DNA of 64,000 nucleotides from NCBI GenBank assembly GCA_963556145.1, contig OY744464.1, positions 4,216,001-4,280,000 on the forward strand. The letters run 5' to 3'. The DNA is from Hygrocybe punicea. Lineage: Eukaryota; Basidiomycota; Agaricomycetes; Agaricales; Hygrophoraceae. The translations under genes and the position numbers were made by a program. Every line of letters begins with the position of its first letter. Position 1 is the stretch's first letter. Below, piece by piece: positions 35,355 to 45,786 of the stretch. Below the pieces are notes generated by a model. The model ran no database searches, was not told the origin of the DNA, and saw nothing but the letters and a program-made list of their open reading frames with translations.

Positions 35355-38300
35355 TCAAGGAATAAGACCATGGGCGCGTAGCAAGGCTGCCCACCTGGAA
35401 AACAGAGCAGATCAGGATGGAAAACCTTACAAGGTGAGGGTGCGTACTCTTCATTCTGCATCTCCGTCTCTGCTAGCCGCCTTTTCAGTTGGCTGCCGAT
35501 ATCCAGTCAACGGTTTTCCCAAATGCCGGTATAAGAACTCACGAATTCTCCTTGGTTAAGGCATTTCGAGTTTCCTTGGTGTGTCGCAAGTCCGTGGACA
35601 TCGCTGTCCATGCCTCGTCCTCTGGTAGGTTGGCGTCATTGTACATGCCATCTAACTCTTCATTGAATGCCTATGCACCTCATCAGTGGAAGATCAGAAT
35701 GACGTCCACACCAACACAAACCTCGTACATGATCTCTTTTTCAGCCGTTGCATCCGCGAGAAGACTTTTCACGAGTTCGCACTGTCGTTTTGCGTTTTGA
35801 AGTTCAACCCTGGTCTTCTCTAGATCTCCCGTTCTCTGAGTGAAAATGACGTCAAAAAAGACTTCAGCAACGGAATTGTCTTAAGAGTCAGACCTCCTTG
35901 AAATCAGATGTTAGTTGCTTAAGATCATCTTGGAGTGCTTCTTGATTGGTGGCCACTCGAGCCAGGTCGCTGTCCGCCCCAGAAATCAATTCTTCCACAG
36001 AACGCGCGAATCCCTCAAATTGTACGGCGTCAGGGGCACTGGAAACAGACGAGTCCATCGTCATACTAAGCGGCCGGCTCCGAGGAGCATGTTCACCCTG
36101 TCTTCTTCCAATAAGTTGTCGCATTTCTTCCATACGCTGCAGAGCGTCTTTAGACTATTTTGAGAGAGGTCGTCAGCAATTGGATCAAGTGAAACAAGTC
36201 TAGGGTACCATCGGAGTGTGGCCTTTTTGAGGAGTGCGAGCGCTTTTATCAGGAGATGGAGGTCTCCGATGGTCGTCATCACCGCTCAGTGGCGAACTTG
36301 TCCGCAGCTCATCTATTTCGAGTTTAATTCGCTTAATGGCACGGCGAGACGACTCAACCTGATCTCTCGTTAGTTTTTGGCTTGCTTCGGTACTATTGCA
36401 ATACTCACATCCTCTCTGCCTATCTGCAGTAGCTGAATTGTCCGTTCGGGTATATCGCCTTTAGCGGGATTGTGTGAAGATACGTTCATCCGAGCAAACA
36501 CCCCACGTGGCGAGGTGATTTTCGCCGTCCGAGACAAAGGAGAGTTGCGCGTGTATCCTTTGCGTACTGATGTTGGGGTGCCCACAGCTGACGAACGTAC
36601 TGATGTCTTCTTTTTGATGGATAACGGCTGAACGCCGCTGGGAGGAGCTGAAGTGCCGTTAACAACCTTGGGAGTTACATTAGTATTACCGGTGGGCAAG
36701 AATGGTTGTCGTTTGCTTCGAGGAAGTGGAGATGCGATGTTGTGGCCTCGAAATGGTGTCGAGGGTGGTTGGATGATGTTCACAAGGGTCGTCTCCAAGG
36801 CAAGATCCACATCCATAGATGGTAGTTCAGCGGCGTAAGAGCGCATGAGAGGGCTTTTCGGTGGTAGCGGTGACGGGCTTCGTGGTCCAATAGGCCGTCG
36901 CTCAGAGGGGTTGTGAGATGTAGGACGGGCGTGTTCGGGAGGCGAATCCGAACCTCTGGTCGGGGTGGTAGATTCTGCTCGCGGGGTTGTCGAGCGATGG
37001 CTATTAGAATCTCTAGATGCTCGAGATGCTGGCCGCAACGGATGTGGAGGATCCTCTAGATCAATTCTTAGTAAGAAAAGAAATGCTACTGAATACCATA
37101 TGCAAACCTTCATATATGGTTTCCTCCACTGGTTTCTCAAACGAAGTAGGAGGCAATTTCTTTCCATGTTGACTGCTGTTTCTTCTGGCCAATTCCAACC
37201 GCATGGTCAGATCCCATTCAGATTGATCCATACCCGTTTTGTGTAAGGCGCTATCATTGCCCTCCTCACCATCACTGTACTCCAGTTCTCGGTCTCTTGA
37301 CCGGGACCTCGACCTCGACCTTGAAATCATTTCTGTCCTCGAGGAGGGACGACTTGGCGACGTTCTGTCAGTCTCGTTTTCTGAGCCCCCCGGTGATTTG
37401 CCTCGTTTCAATAACTTTCGAGATCTCGAAGGAGGCCAGTTGACGCCGAACGAGTCGTCGTCCGTTGTAGACATAGTCGTGGCGGCAGTGGCTGTAGAAT
37501 TTGATCTGTGAGAGAATCTTGTAAGACTGCCATCACCAGTACTCGTCGTCTGTGTATACATGGATGACCCGCTAATAGTAGATTTGGAACGTTTATGAAC
37601 GTTAACAGACCCGCCGAAAAAGTCACTCATGGCGGAACCGGGACGAGCGTTGAAAATATTACGAGAGATGGCATCCAAACCGAAGATAGCTGTCCGCGAA
37701 CGGGTGCTGGCAGTCGGGGTAGATGGTAATGAGTTTTTTCCTGTCCGGAATTTGAACAAGCCGAATTGATGAACTGAGTTCCAAGGTGAGGATCCACGCT
37801 TGACTTCAGGGAGATATAACATACTGGTTTGTACGATGCGTGAGGGTACCCTGGCCGTCTGCACAATGTCCTCTTCACCTTCGTCGCTTGGGTCGCTGGA
37901 TGTGACGCTGTAGCGGGAAAGCTCCCCTGCCAATAGCTGTATTCTGACGACAACGAAAGGTGGAGCGTTCATGCCAAACGGAATAGGATCCGCTGAGCCG
38001 GATGGGTCGATATGAACAACAATTTTGGTCTGCAACCCATCTTCAACAAAGATATACCGATGCACAACTCGAGAACCAACAAACCTTCTTACTTTCCTGT
38101 AGAAAAGCCGTCCGCTGATAAATGTTGAAATACGTCCTCGCAAGCGTGATTCTGCCGCCTCTAGATTCAACTTCTCGATCTTCGGCACACAGGACAACTG
38201 ACTGCCCAGCTTTGGTTCGGAAGGTGGCCTGGACGTTCCACAAATTCTCTAGAAAGCGCTTTTTATCCGCGTCCGTCCGTGTTGGATCCAAGTTGATAGG

Positions 38301-39547
38301 CAAAGGTGGATTCACTACCGATAAAGATCGGAAAGGTCGTCCCAGCCATCGGTCAGTCTGATCCTTCGGCGGATGTTCTAGGAATAAATGAATATCTGGT
38401 GGACAGTGGACGTCATTGACGAGTCGTCACTTTTGGATGGACGTCGATATCTCACCAGCGCTTCCAACATCAGTGGCAACAACATCAGTAACGTCAACTA
38501 CGCCTTTGCATGACATCCCGCTCTTTTTCATGCCGAGGGGTAACCCGCCTGCCTTAGTTAACTTGTCCAGTTCGTCTAACCCGGCCAATGCCTTTCCACC
38601 CTTCTCTCCATTACCAGGTCGCTTGACTATCATCAATTTATCGTCAAATAGAAATAAAGTGCAATGCAGGGATGAACCCGTCAACGATCCCGACCCGGAC
38701 GCGGCGGAAGGAAGGGGTGTATCTGTAAGAACGTCCTCCACATCGAGACAGTCAATAAATCGACGAGAGTTAGAGATCAACCCCGGAGGAAATCCGTCAA
38801 CAGATGCACTGAGGCAATACATGATAGCCGCCCGTTTGGTCTGCTCGTCTGTTTCGGCAAGGGCTATCTTGCTGGCTATCTCTTCTGCTTCGACTAGATT
38901 GGCACGTTGAGGGTCTTCGGGGGCCATATACTTTATCATGGTGCGGAACAGTAGTGTATACTGTGGCACGCGTTGGACAGGGTTGATAAGAAGTTCACGA
39001 AGACCAACTCGATTTTTGGTATCTGTCGACGAGTACTTGATACGCTGCAAATATATAGTAAGATGGGGAGGGAAATTCGATTGATGATAGTGCACACGTC
39101 AACAAATGCTGCGAATCCAGATGACCTCTTCATCATTTCTCGCTCGAAGATTGCTTGTGCTTCTTCGCGCTTGATGTAGTATTGCCTGTAGTGCTCGAAG
39201 CCCCGCAGATCTTTGAAGTGTCTGAGGGCCACATCTCCTACACCGCCCACTGTTTTAGCGCCATTGGGGGAAAGCATTTTTTCTAGATCGATCAGAAAAG
39301 CGTCATTGACAGGCAGTAGGTTGTCGATGTTGCCGAAAAGAGTCTTTGCCTCGTACGGTGGCAGTATTGATGTGTCCTTGCTCCTGGAGAATTTACGGAG
39401 AGGGTCTGCATAGTCATATTTGAGAGTTCGAAGCCGTTTGACGTAAGACCTCTCGGTCGACACCAGTTCACTGATCACATCCGCCAAAGCGGAAGAATCC
39501 GTGTTGGCACGCTTGCGTTGCGTTACACGGTCCTGTGTGATTGTCAT
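35355..39547 (-). CDS. Second Rho GEF: DH-PH with long C-terminal coiled coil
   Basis: Start MTITQDRVTQRKRANTDSS at 39547. DH domain: DVISELVSTERSYVKRLRTL, then LFGNIDNLLPVNDAFLIDLE, and RVGLRELLINPVQRVPQYTL followed by LFRTMIKY (conserved helix 5). A PH-like section follows (LHCTLFLFDDKLMIVKRPG). The middle is Ser/Arg-rich (SRSRSRSRSRDRELEY), then a Pro/Ser linker, and C-terminal coiled-coil exons (RTIQLLQIGREDVESSRRAI, LEKTRVELQNAKRQCELVK). The last intron uses the gtacgc donor inside EEYA and restores NEEWAALLRAHGLIP with the stop at 35355-35357. The domain order differs from the neighbouring Rho GEF, so this is not a simple recent duplicate. It is convergent with that gene, 288 bp apart. 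Confidence 0.85.
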
Positions 39548-40541
39548 GAGGCCGTGAGATATGTGTGACGGAAGACAATTGGATGGCTTACATATTCGGG
39601 CCGTTCATTGAGGCATGAATCAGAGTTGGCTGAGAGAAGCCCATTTTCGGAAACGGAACATAGAGGATCGCCAAGAGATACAACAAAGTCCTGAACATCT
39701 GCCCAATGCCAGATATCTCCCTAGATCTCCTTGAACAGCAGACACGACACACCTTTCGAAAGCCTTCTACCATTCTCAAAGCCTTCCACTACCACGCCGC
39801 AGAAAAAAACCCGCTTTGTGACACCATGTTCCAATGTGTTTGCCCTTGAAGGTTTCCAGTCATCCCCGGTGGAAAGAGGTACCACCTTCCGTGGTGAGGT
39901 GCTTAAAGCCATTACAGAATTTGAGGGCGATATCGGCTTAAGGCTAATCCCAGCCAGGGACGAGCAGCTAATAGACCCAAAAGTCACTGGGCAGTTTCAT
40001 GTTTGTGCATGTTTCTCAAACGCGCTGTCATGTGACCGTATTTTGTGTACAGCAAAATAACGCACGCTATATTTTGGCCTAACCTTTTGGGCTAGGATCA
40101 TTGAAGCTAACCAGCTAGCATTTGGTCTTGGACTTTTTGCAAGGCAAATATAGTACATTTATTATAATCTATCTACAACTAAGAGCTTGAGGTGGGAGGG
40201 GCTGCATCAGTAAATGGGGTTCGGACTTAGTCAGCTCTTAATCGGCACTTAGCGCATCTTAAGCACTAAGACAATTAAGATGAAATTAAGTAGGTCTCTC
40301 TGCTTGAACAACTTAAATCTGACTTAAATCTGACTTATCGTCGACTTATTGTTCTTAAATAGTGCACCAGTTCCTACTTACCGCAATGCAGATGGCACAG
40401 ATAATAGCCGAAATAAAATAAAAAGTTACTATTTATGAAGGTTTACAAACAAATGTTAAACGGATGCATTCGTGAGGTCGACAATGACCAGGATGGAGGG
40501 GCAATGAGCCCCCACCACCGTGATACCATCTTGCGAACCGC
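39548..40541. other. Intergenic left flank of the transposon nest
   Basis: A plus frame at 39731-40060 (109 codons, with KAITEFEGDIGLRLIPARDE) is open but has no known motif; it could be the first exon of a gene broken by the insertions, or chance. 40.22-40.38 kb is rich in CTTAA/TTAAG words. The four bases CCGC at 40538-40541 touch the 5' LTR and recur after the 3' LTR. Confidence 0.35.
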
Positions 40542-40904
40542 TGTAGAGGCTCCAGATCGTGTGGATCCGTTTCCCCTTCATATCAGACACAGCTCCCATC
40601 CATTTCCATTCCTGTATCATCGATTCCATTCAATTCCGCTCAATTCCATTGATTCCGCTCTGGATTCCACCTCCGGAATCGTTCCTACTCGCACTGCAAT
40701 GTCCCTAATGACCCAGAATCAGTACGTATATAGTTATATATCATGTATCTTCGTTTCCCGTCTCCTAGTACATAGCACCATTCCACCATTCCTCCACTCC
40801 ACTACCCCTATAATTTACAGCCTTCACTTGTAGTACATGGTTACTACAGCACAGGATCCCTCACAGTAGTATAAAAGTAGCACATTTATACTACAACCCA
40901 TATA

Positions 40905-42099
40905 TAGTGTATTGCACGGGTACATGAACCCGTGCAGGTTTTTCCTACGGGTAGGCCCGGGTACGGGTACGGGTAGCCACATCGGGACCCGTGACAAACC
41001 CGTACCCGTGCCGCCGGGTACGGGTTTTCACGGGTTAGCTCATGGGTACTGTCACGGTCCCGTGACATATGATTTCCTTCAACAACAATAACACGGCAAC
41101 GGGTGTGGGTGCCAGGGCAACCCAGGTAAGCATTCTATTCATTTATTCATTTATTCTACTAACTACTTAAATACTTTTAGGTTTTTTTCCCGCACCCTCG
41201 TGCCAAACGAACGCGAACACGGCAACAGCAACAAGCAGATGGGACGCAGCCGAGAACAGGGACAACCCAGGCCGACCATGACAGCAAGAACGAGGACGAC
41301 GGGAATGAGGATGATGGGGTAAACGAAGACAAGAATGACGATGAACGCAACGACGGCGAGAATGGGAAGACGACGACAAAGCGGGAACAGCAACTACGAC
41401 AACGGGAAGACAACAATGGGGGAACGGGACAACAAGGACAACGGAGACCGGGACAAGAAGGACAACGGCAACGGGGACGACGACGGCAACGGGGACGACG
41501 ACAATGGCGACGATGAGGACAGCGAGCACGGGAACGGGGACGGGGGCAACGGACGACGGAAACGAGGCGGACGCCCATGGGACGTCCCCAGCCCCATCCA
41601 ACCTCGCGAAAACACGGAGCGCGTCAATTGACGTGCCCCTGTTGTTCGCGAGGTAGTGAGCACGCGCGGACGCCCATGGAAACTCCCCAGCCCCATCCAA
41701 CCTCGCGAAAACAAACGGAGCGCGTCAATTGACGCGCCCCCGTTGTTTGCGAGGTACTTAGGATGGAATGTGGTGGGTACCCGCTGATAATGGGTACGGT
41801 GTGCGAGGTTCCTGGCACCAGTGCCCAGGTCCCCGCCCCCCTGGCCAACACCTCGCGAGTATGCAACCCCAACGTCAATTGACATTGGGCTGCATTCGCG
41901 AGGTTGCAGGGGGTTCGAGACCTCACCGGTGACACCTCACCAGCACCCCACCACATTGTGGTGGGATACCCCCGGGTAACTAGGTGTACCCGTACCCATA
42001 CCCACCAGAACCCGTACCCGTCGCCACGGGTACGGGTAAAGCCAGGTACGGGTACGGGTACACCCAGTTGTACCCGGGGGTTACCCGTGCCATTAACTA
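40905..42099. mobile_element. Non-autonomous hAT-type DNA transposon, 1195 bp
   Basis: Inserted in the 5' LTR with an 8-bp target duplication CCCATATA (40897-40904 and 42100-42107). The uninterrupted 3' LTR shows the empty site. Imperfect terminal inverted repeats: left TAGTGTATTGCACGGGTA, right end (reverse complement) TAGTTAATGGCACGGGTA. Both subterminal regions are packed with (T)ACCCG/CGGGT words, as is common in hAT elements. No transposase is present; long frames inside (Val/Pro- or Arg-rich on the minus strand) are low-complexity artefacts. Eight-bp duplications and TAG...CTA ends fit the hAT superfamily. Confidence 0.8.
41602..41903. repeat. Three hairpin units centred on GTCAATTGAC inside the hAT element
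   Basis: Units at 41602-41653, 41701-41754 and 41851-41903. Each begins CCTCGCGA and ends TTCGCGAGG or TTTGCGAGG, with near-complete self-complementarity through a GTCAATTGAC centre. Arms differ between units, yet left and right arms of one unit change together. The first two also share about 40 bp of upstream sequence (GGACGCCCATGG...CCCCATCCAA). A weaker fourth copy with the same centre lies at 49279-49320. Confidence 0.7.
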
Positions 42100-42354
42100 C
42101 CCATATAGAAATACCGATACCCAGAGTCCAAAATACAGGATATCATCCCCCTCACGTCTTATCACCGCACTTCAGTTCTATTTCTTAGTCCACTCTTCGT
42201 CCTTTCCCATACTCTCCCTCTGAGTCCAGAACCCCTGGATTCAGGTTGGATTGACTAGACCTCTAAAGAAACTAATTCCTCTGATCACTTTCTAGCTGAT
42301 CACCCTTTTCGTAGATTCCCATTCCGGGTCTACAACAGAACTCGCCATCACAAC

Positions 42355-42371
42355 TGGAGCCCACCGCGAGG
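42355..42371 (+). other. Candidate primer binding site
   Basis: TGGAGCCCACCGCGAGG lies two bases after the 5' LTR end. Starting with TGG, the complement of a tRNA CCA end, fits an LTR-retrotransposon primer site. The priming tRNA cannot be named from this sequence. Confidence 0.4.
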
Positions 42372-42467
42372 AATTTAGTTCTTTTGTCTTTTCATACCCT
42401 CCCCACCATCGGGTTTGACTTTCATGACATTTCTCCTTTGTTCCCAACTCTAATCGCTCAGCCCCGC

Positions 42468-43945
42468 TGTAGAGGCTCTGGGCCGTCTGGACCCGAATCC
42501 TCTTCATATCCCACATCGTCCCCGTCCGTTCCCATTCATGTATCGTCGATTCCGCCCGATTCCGGTCGTTTCCATCAATTCCGCTGTAGAGGGTCGACGT
42601 CCCTCTGAGTCCGTATCATCGATATATCACGAATCCGGACCAACCCGATGCCGCCATTCGACTTGCATTCGAACCCGACGTAACCCGACGTAACCCGATG
42701 TGACGTGACCCGACGTGACCGATGTAACCCGACACATGCCGCTTTGTGACGGCCGCTTTTGGGCTAAATCCGTCAGCCTCAAACGCCTCGGAGTTCCAAT
42801 TCCAGGAGATGGATCTCTTCGGACTCAATCCCCGACTTCGGATTTACCTTATTTATGCATCCCCTCGTCCTTTCGGAGATATGTAGGACTTTTCCAATCT
42901 TTTTCATGGATATTCGTTTTCCCCTCCACTTTCCTGTCTTCGTTGCTTTGCAACCCCCCTTTCCACTTCCCCATTCCAGTGTTTCTTTGTAGTTTCTATC
43001 GGCCGAAGTAGACATGTCCGAAAGTAGCTACACACTCATGTACTATAAAAACGGTCCCCGACGACCGTACAAAATAAGATACCCTTAGTCCCCGTTTCCC
43101 TCATAGTCAGAATCGCCTTTTAATCCCTTCAAATGCTCGTCCATGTAGACCCTTAGCTTTTTATAGTCCTCTTCGTCGTCTTCATCGTTGTTTCCGTATA
43201 TTCGTTCATCGTTTCCGACCCGACCCGACCCGACCCGCCGTACCCGACATCGTCGGCATCGTCGGGTTCTTCTTTATTTCTCCGTTTTCACTCCGTTCAT
43301 CACCGGATTCGTCGTTATTAGTCCAGTTTTATGCGGCGGCTTTACTTTTACTAACATTCCTTTACTTTTACTACTATTCCCGACACTGACTTATCCAGTC
43401 ACTTCTACGCTGACACCCACAGGTTAGGATCTTTATATTATTTCTTTATATAGTTCCGAAGCCACACAGAACCCGCATCTACACCGCTCTGGATTCCGCC
43501 TCCGGATTCGTTCCTACATGCACTGCAATGTCTCTAACGACCCGGAATCAGTACGTTTCCCGTCTCCTAGTACATAGCATTCCTCCACTCCACTCCTCTC
43601 CTATCAGTTACAGCCTTCGGTTGTAGTACATAGTTACTACAGCACAGGATCTCTCCCAGTAGTATAAAAGATGTACCCTTATACTACAACCATATCATAT
43701 CCCATCATATAGAAAATACAGGTTATCGCTCCCCTTCAGTTCTATTTCTTAGTCCTCCCTTCGTATCGTCTCCATATTAGTCTTCGTAACTCCACTCCCT
43801 ACACTTCCCCTCTGATCCAGAACCCCTGGATTTGGGTTGGATTGATTAGACACTACAAAGACACTAAACTCCTCTGATCACTTCTTAGCTGATCACCCCT
43901 TTTCGTAGATTCCCATTTGGGTCTACAACAGAACTCGCCGTCACA
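42468..43945 (+). repeat. Third LTR1 copy, probably a solo LTR in the leader, itself split by LTR2
   Basis: Begins TGTAGAGGCTCTGG and ends GAACTCGCCGTCACA, homologous to both outer LTR1 copies but more diverged. CCGC borders it on both sides (42464-42467 and 43946-43949), fitting a solo LTR with its own 4-bp target duplication. Without the LTR2 insertion and its 4 extra bases it is about 575 bp. It ends six bases before the gag ATG. Confidence 0.7.
42585..43483 (-). repeat. Solo LTR of a second family (LTR2), copy A
   Basis: Inverted relative to copy B at 47174-48062. On the minus strand it starts TGTAGATGCGGGTTCTGTG and ends GTCGACCCTCTACA. CCGC is duplicated at both ends, and the flanks join to restore the LTR1 sequence (AATTCCGC then TCTGGATTCCGCC), proving insertion into LTR1. 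A 78-codon frame is identical in copies A and B, so these insertions are recent relative to the host LTR1. Confidence 0.85.
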
Positions 43946-43951
43946 CCGCTT

Positions 43952-45004
43952 ATGACTTCGACTCCTTCCTCATACCTCCCCGACCCGACCCGCTTCCCGA
44001 TTTGGAAATTCCCTGATATGACGCATGAATTGATGCCTCTCTGAGGTGATTGTTCAGCCCCGACGTTTCACGGTGATGAACATGACCTTCCCCACTTCTT
44101 TGACGAAATTGACATGCTCGGCTCTGACTGTGGACTCACAGACGCTATGAAGATTCACTACACGCTCTGGTACCTCAATAACGACGACTACAAACTTTGG
44201 TCTACCCTTCCCGCCGCTTCAGCAAAAGACTTCATTGCTTTCCGACATGCTGTTTTCGTCTTCTATCCCGGTGCCACAGACAGTATTCGGTATACGATCG
44301 CAGATCTCGATCAATTGGTTAGACGACAATCGGCTTATGGTATAGAGAACAAGACGGACTTAGGACAATATTTCCAGGACTTCATACACATTTCTGGAGT
44401 ACTATACGACAACAGCCGTTTATCGGACAAGCAACAGAATATGTATTTCGCCAACGGATTTGACTTGGACCTTTGTCAACGTGTTGAAGAGCGACTTCAT
44501 TACCTTCTTCCCAGTCATTACCATGACGATCCATACCCGGTTGATATTTTCCACAACGCCACATTATTTTTACTTTCCGGTTACCGTTCCGTTCCGGAAT
44601 CCATTGTCACTGCAGCCCCCGTTGCCATTTCCAGTCCCGATTCCGGTCCCGCTCCAATACCTGTTGCAGTCATCTCACCTCCGGAACAGATTCTGTCCTC
44701 GATCCCGTCCCCCACATTCATTCCAGTCCATCCCCATCATCGTGTTCCCCGTCCCTGTCCATTCCGGTGCCTGTCGAGACTGTCATTTGTTTACAGGTTT
44801 TGTCGTCCAGTCCCATGTTGTTCCCGTCTGAGCCCCTTCCTGATTTATCGATGCCGGTCATCAATTCCGTCTTGCCTTCCGGTCCCATTCCCGATTTGTC
44901 CATTCCGTTTCCTATTTCGTCCCCGTTGTCTCCTCTTTCGTCTCCTCCAGTTTCTGTCTACGAACTCATGCTGGACCTGCTCCCATTTGCTCCGGATTCT
45001 CTAG
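43952..45004 (+). pseudogene. Gag-like ORF of the LTR retroelement, in-frame stop near the start
   Basis: From ATG 43952 the frame reads MTSTPSSYLPDPTRFPIWKF, meets TGA at 44042-44044, then continues open as APTFHGDEHDLPHFFDEIDM through TLWYLNNDDYKLWSTLPAAS and DKQQNMYFANGFDLDLCQRV to about 44590. This helical part with a Trp/Tyr-rich core resembles retrotransposon gag (capsid-like) proteins of basidiomycete Ty3-type elements. Past 44600 it becomes Pro/Ser low complexity to 45004. No CCHC zinc knuckle is seen. If translation starts at 44114 the stop is avoided but conserved N-terminal sequence is lost. Family assignment is by overall look rather than a signature motif. Confidence 0.6.
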
Positions 45005-45179
45005 ATATAGACATTCTGTCCCTGTTATTGCCACCATATTGTCTCCCCTCCCAGTCTATCGAGATTCCATCCAAGTTGGTTGAGTATCCCATACCCATTT
45101 CTAGTCCGAATCCGTTACCCCCTCCGTCCCCATCACCCCTTGTCGTTACCGCTCCCATATCGTTTCCGGTTCCGTCCTT

Positions 45180-45260
45180 GCCCACTTGGGGCACTCTATT
45201 GTCTCCGGTTCCCTCCTCGCCCACTTGGGGCACTTTGTCATTTTCGCCCACTTGGGGCAC
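45180..45260 (+). repeat. Three copies of CCCACTTGGGGCAC
   Basis: CCCACTTGGGGCAC recurs at 45181, about 45211 and about 45248 in the low-complexity region after gag. The core CCCACTTGGG is nearly palindromic. Confidence 0.6.
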
Positions 45261-45786
45261 CCCATCGTTTTTAGACCCGTCACACGGTGCACCCCTTGTA
45301 TGGGATCGTGTTGGTGTTGGTACTCCGGTTCTCGATTTTATATTGTTCATTGTTTCCGCTTTCATTTTATTTTGTCACCATATATTGGACCTCCGCCCCC
45401 TTGACACCTCGATCAAATTTTTGCAAGAAGCTCTTCATCTCCTCTTGTCATTCCACCTCTGCTCTTCTTTCAGAAACTCTTGTGGGGATGAGGATTCGTT
45501 TCCGTCTCCTATTTTTGCATTTTCGCCTTCCGTTCCGCTTTCCGTTCCCGCTCCCGTTTCTCATTTATTTATATTTTCATTTCCGTTTCTAGTTCTCTTT
45601 GTTTCCTGCCCTTTCTGGTCCCATTTTGTTTCTGTTGTATTCCGGTGCCATCCTCCACCTTGACCACCAGATTCCGTTTCACTTAGCTTTCCATTTCACC
45701 ATTTCCGTCTATAGGTTTTATTATGTACTCTATTTTCTCTATGTACATTGTACCACAGTCCGTTTCCCTTTCCATCCATTCTTTTC

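Larger units (their letters stand above)
40542..42352 (+). repeat. 5' LTR (LTR1), split by a hAT-type insertion
   Basis: Matches 48670-49277 along its whole length once 40905-42107 is removed. TGTAGAGGCTCCAG at the start, TATAAAAG at 40870-40877 as a likely promoter element, GAACTCGCCATCACA at the end. Point differences from the 3' LTR are visible throughout, so the element is not newly inserted. Confidence 0.85.

Noticed and set aside
41167..41885. Long Val/Pro- and Arg-rich minus-strand frames
   Set aside because: Products of the CGAC/GACGG low-complexity tract inside the hAT element; no transposase motif.
42779..43015. 78-codon frame, identical at 47632-47868 on the other strand
   Set aside because: Lies inside LTR2 copies; identity reflects recent LTR duplication, not a gene family.
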